Position numbers and translations under genes: made by a program. From positions 76,199,519-76,263,518 of the forward strand of contig NC_134103.1 in assembly GCF_000715075.1 (NCBI RefSeq): a stretch of 64,000 nt of DNA, in the 5' to 3' direction. This document shows, piece after piece, positions 56,886 to 64,000 of the stretch. The stretch comes from Nicotiana tabacum (taxonomy: Eukaryota; Streptophyta; Magnoliopsida; Solanales; Solanaceae). Each line of letters opens with the position of its first letter. Within the stretch, counting starts at the first letter, position 1. Below the pieces are notes generated by a model. The model saw only the letters and a list, made by a program, of their open reading frames with translations. It made no database searches and was not told the DNA's origin.

Positions 56886-57835
56886 TGAAAATGATAATTG
56901 GTTATGACTGCTGAGTTGGCTTCAATCATTATAAATGAGTTACCTGATTTATTTCTATTATTGCTGTTGTTACTAATATTGCGTACATGTTAATGTAAGT
57001 GAACCGCCTTAGCCTCGTCACTACTTCGTCGAGGTTAGGCTCAGCACTTACCAGCACATGGGGTCGGTTGTACTGATACTACACTCTGCACTTCTTGTGC
57101 AGATTTCAGAGTTGGTCCCAGCGGTGTGCCATAGACTTGCTCGGATTTCAGCTACTCGGAGGAGACTTGAGGTATAACTGCATGGCATCCGCAGTTCTGA
57201 AGTCCCCGTCTATTTTACTTTAGCTGTGTGTTTATTTCCAGACAGCTTCATATTATTTAGACCTTTATTTGTATTATTCTAGAAGCTCGTGTACTTGTGA
57301 CACCAATTCTGGGATGGTATTTAGACACGGTTATTTTTATGGATTGTTCACTATATTTCAAACTTTGCTTCCGTATTTGTTTCTTTGATTATTAATAATT
57401 TAAAAATTATTTAAAAATTGGTTAATATTATTCTAACGTTGGCTTGCCTAGCAAGTGAAATGTTAGGCGCCATCACGGTCCGAAGGTGGGAATTTCGGGT
57501 CGTGACAGGATAACTCCGGGTAACGAGCCCATTGGGCAATACCCGAACTTAAAAGGCTACGTCTATCCTAGAACGGCTCAGAGATGTCCGAGATCCTTAA
57601 CCAAAACATAAGGCCTTCAAAATTTCTAAACCGGTTAGAAGATTACCCTCGGTAAAATTATAAAAAATCCTAAGTGAACATTTTGGGAAAAGCTTCTGGT
57701 CATACCGAGCCCCCCACCAGCCTTAAGCAAAATAGTATCGAAAACGAACAATATTCTAACCTCCGAATAAGACCTAATTATTACATGCTAAGGAATTCGA
57801 AATCTTTGCAATCATAAACGAATCAAGCTTGAAAA

Positions 57836-57945
57836 TTGCCAAACGGCCAAACGGCCAAATTGCCAAACGGCCAAACGGCCTCAACAAAAAAACGGCCAAA
57901 CGGCCTATATATGCAAATTTTTACAAAGGCCAAACGGCCTCAACA
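57836..57945. repeat. 'ggccaaac' short tandem repeat in element B
   Basis: Repeats of ccaaacgg(cc) with variants, about 8-10 bp per unit. It marks the tail side of the antisense gene, comparable in position to the minisatellite of element A. Confidence 0.85.
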
Positions 57946-58192
57946 AAATACAGAGGTACAAAAGCAAAATATTACAAGGCACATAAGAAGCCTAATCCTC
58001 ACCAGATCCCGCTTCATCATCGGGGCCATCGGAATCCTCCCCGTCCTCGGACCCGTCCGAACCCTCGGAATCTTCCTCATCCTCGGGGTACGCCAACTTC
58101 TTGTCCTCGGCCTCGAGCCTCTTATCAAGCAGTCAGATAAAGATGATTAGATCTATAGCCGAGATGGGGACATCCCTGGAGTCAAAGAGTTA

Positions 58193-61100
58193 TCACCTGC
58201 TGTTTTCAAGCTCGACCGATAAATCGAATCCCCAGACATGAACCTCTTCGAGAGCCTCCCTCCGGGACTGGCACTTTGCATGATCGACTATGGCCTTTAG
58301 GCGCTCCTGAGCAATCTCAGCACCGGCTTTATACTGGGCCACCATCTCATCGGCACCGGCCTTTATTTCAACCACTAACTTGGCTACTTTAAACTCCTTG
58401 GTGAGGGTTTCCCGACCGGCAACAGACGAGCTCAGTTGAGATTGGAGCTCCCCAATTTTCTGGGATCGTGCCTCTGCCTTCTCCTTCATTGATTGAAGTT
58501 GGGACTCTGCCGATGCCAATTTCTCCCGGGCTGTTTTCTTTTCAGAAGCCAACCGGTCCATCTTGCCCTTCCACTACTCGACCATGGCATTGAATTTTTC
58601 CATCTCAGCCCAGAGCTGATCAACCCGATCTACCTTTTGCTGGACCTAGGGCTGTTCATTTGTATCGGATATTCGAAATCCGAACAGATCCGATCAATTT
58701 TGGATTTTGGATTGGATAGGATTTCGGATTGTATTTATTAAAATTTCGGATCAGATTCAGATTGGTATAATGTTAATACGATCTGATCCGATCCGATCCA
58801 AAATCTGAAATTATTAGGGCATGTATAAATTCTAAACTTTAATTCGGATAATTAGTACTTTCTTTATATTTTTCTCCAAGTTATTACCTTTACAATTGAT
58901 GGATTTAGCTCTATTGGCACCATATTACTCTCATAATTGTATAAACATGAATTTTTCTTACTGTACTGCTTCTTTTACAAAGAAAATATAAATATGAGTT
59001 TGCAACTTTGAGGCATAATAATCCGATCCGAAATTCCAAAATCCGATCTGATCCAAACTTTAAAATCCAATCCAATCTGATATTAATTCGGATCGGATTC
59101 GGATTGCATTTTTTAGAATCCGAAATCCGAAAATCCGATCCGAAATGTGCTAAATCCGACCCGATCCATGCACAACCCAAGCTGGACCTGTAGATTTTGA
59201 CCGTTAGACACCGTGCCTAGCTCATTATCACTAACGTCAAATTTTTTTACCTGTTCCAACAAATCGACATGTTCCTTCTGAGCCACATCCAACTCGGCTC
59301 GGAGGCTCTTGATTTCACCCTTGCGTTGCTCGCTGAGATGTTTATACATGTTTCTTTTCTCAGCAAGCTCTTTGGCTTCGGCCTCGAGTTGGCTCAACTC
59401 GTCTCGATACTAGAGAAAGGTCTCATGGTGGAGCACCGAGGCCTGCAAATACGAGGAAAGATATTAGAATTATCAAAAAATTAGTTCAAATATTAGAAGA
59501 AAAATTAGAATCATCAGGGATTATCAAGAGTTACCCGGTTCAGCACCTATTGTGCTTCATTGAACAGGCATGTCGAGTCTACCTCGTTCATTTGGGCCTG
59601 GTCTTCCTCAGTCACCAGGCACCCGAGGTAACTGGCTATCCCTACAGGGGCAGAAAGAAATCGGGCATCCTCTGGAATGGTGATGATAATTGACCGCTTT
59701 CGACCAGGATCCGCACTCAGGGTAGGGAACCGGTTGACCAGTCTCGGGATCGAGTTAGGCCCACCTTCCCCCGAGGATGGACTTTTTCTCGGTACCTCTA
59801 AGTCACCAAACCCGGTGACGTCCTCCGTGGTGGTGGAATCCATGCCATCAAAAAAACAATGGAGGGGATCATCCGCTTCGTGGGCCCCCTTATTGAGTCG
59901 CTCTTTCACAGTTTGGGCCTCGTTATACATTGACTCGGTAAACGAGGGTGACTCGGTGATGTCTATCATGCCAAGTGCCTCCTTCGGGACACTGCCCGCA
60001 TCCCGGAAAGCCTCAACCCCGGCCTCTTCATCGACCTCCCTGGCCTGAGGCAGACCAGCCTCCTTATCAGCATCCCTGACCTGATGCAGATCGGCCTCAC
60101 GGGTCGCTATTTCGATGGCCTCCTGCTCTTCGAGAGGGGACGGCTCGCGGTTCACAAAAACAAAAGGCTCTTCTTCCTTGGGCTTGTCCCTAAGCCGATA
60201 AATCAAGTTCGTAGTTGGTACTGGGGAGCTGGTGTTTTCCTTTGGCTTGCGCACCAGCCTTCTCCTTGTTTCTTTTTCTCCTAGCTCAGGGAACTCGAAG
60301 CCCTCCTCCTCTTATTCTCTCTGGCTTGCCCTGGAGTAGGACACTCAATGGGCAAGTCCTCGTCCCCAACCGAAGGACTAAGCTCGACGTTCTTAGGCAA
60401 ACCTGCAAAGGAAAGTAAAGGAGATGAGGACGCGATGTTAGAAGAAAAAGATTCATTAGGACTTGTTTGGGAAAAGGACCTTACCATGGGAACGGGCCTC
60501 CTAACAGCCTTTTAAAAGTTTGTGACATGAGCGCTCGGAATAGGGCATCTGTGATACGATGCCCTCAACCCACTCCTTTAGTCGAGAGATAGCATTCGGA
60601 ACCCGAGCAAGGGCTACAACATAACAAGCACCGATAAGAAAAAGGAAGATAAGTCATAAAATCGATGCTTAAAGGGAATACTTACGTGATGCATTCCACC
60701 TTTCGGGGAATGGCCTCCACTCGGCAGGTACCAGGTCGGCGGTCCTCACTCGAACAAAATGTCCTTGCCAATCCCGATCCCGATCCTCGTCAATGCTCGA
60801 GAACGGGGCTTTGCTGGCCTGGCGTACCAGCTTTATCAGTCTCCCCCGGAAGATTCGGGGACTGTATAAGCGCAGTAGATGATCGATGGTGAACGAGCAC
60901 CCATCGATTTTGTTCACAAAAAATCGGAGGAGGATCACGATCCTCCACAGTGATGGATGAATCTGGCCTAGGCACACGTTGTACCTCTTGCTGAAGTCTA
61001 AAATGACCGGGTCTACCAGGCCCAATGTAAAGGGATAAGTGTAAACACTTAGATATCCCTCGACATGGGTGGTAATGGCCTCTTCGGGGTTGGGACCACG

Positions 61101-61365
61101 ATGCCTTTGTCGGCCCAGTTGCAATCTTTCCGGACCGTGGGGAGGACCTCTTCAGTAATTGAGCAGATGTATCTCGAGGCCTCCTCACACCGACCCTGTA
61201 TAGAAGAAGACTTCTCAACCTTAAAGTCGTCGGTGACCGAACAACCACCGGGAATGAACATCTTCAAGGGGGGCTCTTTCGCCAGTTCATCAACGATCGT
61301 ATTTGGGACGGTCGCGAGGAAGAAGGAGCATCCTTATGAGGAACAAATTTAGAGGTTTTTGCCAT
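58193..61365 (-). pseudogene. Antisense spliced accessory gene of element B (four exons)
   Basis: Exons: 61365-60686, 60613-60485 (129 bp), 60402-59535 and 59442-58193, with introns of 72, 82 and 92 bp at the same places as in element A. Exon 1 starts MAKTSKFVPHKDAP and includes YLSVYTYPFTLGLVDPV and HPSLWRIVILLRFF. The exon 2/3 join reads EARSHG|LPKNVELSPSVGDE, followed by a basic ENKRRRASS. Exon 3 is acidic and longer than in A, ending NEAQ*VLNR|gtaact (A: EEAQHFISR|gtaatg). Exon 4 opens at a regular cag|gcc acceptor and is coiled coil (LEAEAKELAEKRNMYKHLSE...), ending CQSRREALEEVHVWGFDL. At least two frameshifts, several stops and a MITE break it. Function unknown; no catalytic motif is visible. 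Confidence 0.75.
58648..59180. mobile_element. 533-bp MITE in exon 4 of the antisense gene, 9-bp TSD
   Basis: The TSD gctggacct is at 58639-58647 and 59181-59189. The ends gggctgttcattt and (reversed) gggttgtgcatgg are imperfect inverted repeats. Internally 'ggatcggat/atccgatcc' tracts are complementary. A 9-bp TSD suggests a Mutator-like origin. The host protein reads NLQVQ before it and QQKVDRVDQL after it, so the insertion is recent relative to the gene. Confidence 0.8.
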
Positions 61366-61575
61366 TGTTATGGAAGGTAAAGCTTGGAAAAGATGGGGAA
61401 AGAGTGAAAATTGAAAGATCACACTTGTTGACTTGGGTAGAAGATGAGTAAAAGTTTTCGCAAAGTACTGAAGAACCTTGGGTAACGGGGGTAAAAACGC
61501 TAGAGAATATTAAAGTCCTGAAGGTACGAGGGTAGAAGATTTAGTGCAAAGTGAAAAATGGATAAGAGAGAGAGG

Positions 61576-61632
61576 GTATTTATAGGAGTTCGGCGACGTT
61601 TCACGTCCAGGGATGGCCGACCGGCGGCTGAC
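61576..61632 (-). promoter_or_regulatory. Promoter of the antisense gene in element B
   Basis: Minus strand ctataaatac (61585-61576) lies about 210 bp before the ATG. The 21-bp block at 61612-61632 (gatggccgaccggcggctga plus c) is the counterpart of 18503-18523 in A. Confidence 0.6.
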
Positions 61633-61749
61633 ATGCATTTACTGCCGTTATGACATGACTGACGAGACGTTTAAGATGTTTTGTCGTTTCTGCCGCGATA
61701 TGTCAAAGTAAGAATCAGAAGCTCATGTCGTTTCTCGTTATTTACTCTC

Positions 61750-61769
61750 AAAAAAACGAAAGGACTATC
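61750..61769 (+). promoter_or_regulatory. Polypurine tract of element B
   Basis: aaaaaaacgaaaggactatc directly precedes the 3' LTR. Element A has 'aacatggggactata' in the same place. Confidence 0.6.
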
Positions 61770-62537
61770 TGTATACGGTTAAAATTGGGTTCATGGTATA
61801 CCCCGGTCTCCGACAAAATAAGCCAAGCTCGAGACATGATGATAGGGGGCCGAAAGTGGGGCAAGAGTCTCTTCGAGTCATGGTTCGGAATCGGTCCTAG
61901 CCTTGAACGACTCCGAAGAACATTGTCGGGCAATCAAGCATGTCCAACAGAGGGTCGTTATGTCCTGGACCGTCCGGATATACCTCTCATGCTAAGGCCC
62001 GAATAGATCGCTTACCACCGGAGCCATCGATCGAGACCACGCCCCCGGATTCGGTTCAAGCTCCAAGACCTCGAAAAAGCCTTACCAAACGGTTGCACAC
62101 GACTAACGAAGGGCCATGATATCAGCGCCCGACTGGATATCACGGCGCGAATCTCGGCCCATATCGGCAGCAGATTAGTGATTAACAAAAAAGAAGATTT
62201 TTACCTTTTTTAGAATTGTATTAGGGATGAAACTCTCATACTATATAAAGGAGATGATTTTTATTAAAAGGACACACTGTAACACGCATTCCAAAGCAAT
62301 ATATTATTATTTTCTCTGTTATTAGCTCTTTCTCTTGTTTATCAGTGTTGGCCATAGTGAGCCCGAATCGAGGGCGAATACTTCATTAAAGCTGAAATTA
62401 TCCTTCTTGTATGGTTTGAATCCATTTTATCTTTGTTTGTTCAAATTTGACTTAATTTATCTCTTTGTATCAAATTAATCCGTGTAACTTTAAAACCACT
62501 TATAAATTTAATTGTTATCCGATTTTGAGGGTAAACA
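61770..62537 (+). repeat. 3' LTR of element B
   Basis: 768 bp, from tgtatacggtta to 'ggtaaaca'. Its TATA region (actatataaagg) is at about 62240-62252. It is similar along its whole length to 46495-47258, with scattered substitutions and small indels. Confidence 0.92.
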
Positions 62538-62745
62538 ATAGTCAAATTGTATAAAGTTTGACCAATATTTTAAATTTTTTTTTTATCATATTAACATGAG
62601 AAAAATTACAACTTATAGTATTTGAATATCTAAATTTCGATTTTAAAATATTGAATTAAACTAATCCAATTTAACTTAGAAGTTTAGTCAAATTGACTCT
62701 CTACCAGCGAAATGTGAAGTATAAATTGAAACAAATGACATACTT
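62538..62745. mobile_element. Right part of a Stowaway-like MITE split by element B
   Basis: AT-rich, ending 'gcgaaatgtgaagtataaat' and 'tgaaacaaatgacatac', which mirrors the left part at 46444-46489. The terminal bases are degraded, so the exact end is uncertain. Confidence 0.38.
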
Positions 62746-63497
62746 TTAACTGACGAAGTGGCTTGCTTGGTTCCTTAGCTAAAAAATCAGCTACTTTTTT
62801 CTGACTTCTTATTAATGAACCAAACATTGCTTAGATTTAATAGATCTTTTTATACTTTCTGTCATAAGCACCTCCTTTCTGTCATACGCAGTCGTGAATT
62901 GCGAATTGATTATCAAACTATCTCCATCTGTATAAATTTTGGGGGAAAAGTGATTAATTTGTCTACTTTTTAGGTAAGATATTTATGAGATAAGGCATAT
63001 GCCTACTTTTGTATGTATTTCTGTTCATAATTAACAAGCATCTCACCTAAATCACTAGGAATTAGGTGGTCTTATTAAATCCCAAGCAAAACAGTATTAC
63101 GCTAATTAATCATGAAAGTTACTGTAAGTTTTATGAATTCTACTCGCTACGTATGACCGCACAAAAATAACAATAACAAACCCAGTCCGTTCATAAAGCA
63201 GGTAAAACAGCTGCTTTAGGCCTCATTTTATTTTTTTACATCTAATGGACTATATATAAATTTAAAAATAAAGTTATGTGAAGTGAAAAAGTTTGATTTC
63301 TTTATTTGTTAAATAAAGAGATGAAGGATTTGCAACTGTTTTGATTTCTGTCAAGGAAATTGCATTTGAAATTAATATCGAACCCGAATTTCATAAGAAA
63401 CGTGTAATATATAGGAAGAAATAATTTGAGGAGAATGTTAATAGTGAAATCTCAAAATCTCTCGAAGTGTCCTTTAGAGTTGATTACTTTTTATACA
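62746..63497. other. Gene-free AT-rich interval
   Basis: No gene, tRNA or clear repeat was recognised. The short direct repeat 'cctcctttctgtcata' region near 62860-62890 is minor. Confidence 0.4.
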
Positions 63498-63499
63498 TA

Positions 63500-63757
63500 C
63501 TCCCTCTCGTCCATAATAAATGACTTTTTAACCTTTGATGTGCCCCTTAAGAAAATACTCACTCCTAGAACAAAAATATATTTTGACTAAATTATCCTTA
63601 ATTAAAATTTATATGTTGTTAACTTGACACATTGAGATATGTAAATAAGGGCAAATTTTGGAAAAATAAAGCTATTTCCTTCTCGATTATATAAAAAGAC
63701 ACTTATTTTGGACCAAAGTAAAAGCCAAAAAAATCACTTATTATGGACCGGAGAGAG
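63500..63757. mobile_element. Stowaway MITE, 258 bp
   Basis: The ends ctccctctcgtccataataa and (reversed) ctctctccggtccataataa are long terminal inverted repeats. The TSD is TA at 63498-63499 and 63758-63759. The length and the ctccctc start are those of Stowaway (Tc1/mariner-type) elements. Confidence 0.88.
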
Positions 63758-63759
63758 TA

Positions 63760-64000
63760 GTAGACAGGGTTATTTTTTCACTTTAAAATAGATTTGAACA
63801 ATTACAGGCATATGAAAATATTTTTGATTTTCTATTTAGCGGTAAAAATTGAGATCACTAGTTGATGAAAATTTAAAAAAATATTGCATTCATCTTGAAT
63901 GCTCCTTAAATCATAATAATCAACCCGATATTGATAGTTTAGATTTATTTTCTGAATCAAAAATATTAAGAAAAATAGTATAATTAGAAGATAACAATTT
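63760..64000. other. AT-rich right edge, nothing recognised
   Basis: No coding, RNA or repeat feature can be supported in the last 240 bases. Confidence 0.4.

Larger units (their letters stand above)
53759..57507 (+). mobile_element. Solo LTR, 3,749 bp (Del/Tekay-like Gypsy), inside element B
   Basis: It starts tgtgatgacccaaaatgtca and ends gaatttcgggtcgtgaca-like text ('ggtcgtgaca'). The TSD ggata is at 53754-53758 and 57508-57512. No internal domain is present, so it is the product of unequal recombination between two LTRs. The very long LTR and the 'tgatgacccaaaatgtcat ... ggcgccatcacggtcc' ends match what I know of Solanaceae Del-type chromoviruses (from memory; family not verified). It contains a MITE and two repeat arrays. 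Confidence 0.88.
46495..62537 (+). mobile_element. LTR retrotransposon B (Ty3/Gypsy, Tat), 16,043 bp including nested insertions
   Basis: LTRs start tgtatacggtta; the right end is 'ggtaaaca' (left: 'ggtaaata'). TSD atagt at 46490-46494 and 62538-62542. Layout as in element A: LTR, PBS, gag, pol, spacer, antisense spliced gene, polypurine tract, LTR. It is a related but distinct subfamily. Within it sit a 3,749-bp solo LTR in the spacer and a 533-bp MITE in exon 4 of the antisense gene. Without these it is about 11.7 kb. The coding regions contain many stops and frameshifts. Confidence 0.93.

Noticed and set aside
57829..58150. Lys/Pro/Arg-rich frames on the plus strand
   Set aside because: They arise from the ggccaaac repeat and from the antisense gene's acidic C-terminal region read backwards.
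1..64000. tRNA, rRNA or snRNA genes
   Set aside because: No cloverleaf-like A/B-box arrangement or conserved rRNA text was seen on reading; a covariance-model scan would be needed to exclude them fully.

Overview
This window looks like a repeat-rich stretch of a flowering-plant nuclear genome. It is AT-rich, its two host genes carry introns, and nested LTR retrotransposons fill most of it. LINE tails of the type with a 3' end in TTG repeats, shared with the tobacco TS SINE, together with a Tork/Tnt1-like Copia and Tat-type Gypsy elements, suggest Solanaceae and probably Nicotiana. That taxonomic call is inference.

Host genes. Three genes or gene parts are supported. The left edge (1-183, minus) carries the 5' end of a plant-mobile-domain (PMD, 'serine/threonine phosphatase 7 long form'-like) gene, preceded by an array of about 265-bp repeats. 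A complete two-exon SKP1 gene lies at 3225-7455 (minus); its 3.8-kb intron is filled with LINE fragments. A complete two-exon BOI-type RING E3 ligase gene lies at 42997-44226 (minus).

Mobile elements. Four LTR retrotransposons are delimited by matching LTRs and 5-bp target-site duplications (TSDs). Element A (Gypsy/Tat, 8188-19330, TSD cacaa). Element C (Gypsy/Tat-like, 20627-32846, TSD gtaag), with a 1.17-kb insertion in its 5' LTR and three minisatellites behind pol. Element D (Copia, minus strand, 34716-41145, TSD aaaaa). Element B (Gypsy/Tat, 46495-62537, TSD atagt), related to A and itself interrupted by a 3.75-kb solo LTR (53759-57507, TSD ggata) and a palindromic MITE (58648-59180). 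Together the four spans are 45.8 kb, about 72% of the window. Stowaway-type and other MITEs lie between them. All gag-pol frames are broken by stops or frameshifts, so all four are expected to be non-autonomous now.

Most interesting structure. Elements A and B both carry, between pol and the 3' LTR, an antisense gene with the same four-exon layout: intron phases 1, 1, 0, a second exon of exactly 129 bp in both, and a coiled-coil C-terminal half. Each copy has its own TATA box about 150-210 bp before the ATG, and a conserved 21-bp block (18/21 identical) 27-29 bp upstream of that TATA. Each element also has a hairpin followed by a G-run just after pol. The two divergent copies make the gene model self-supporting, and suggest a retrotransposon that carries a separately promoted, spliced, convergently transcribed accessory gene.
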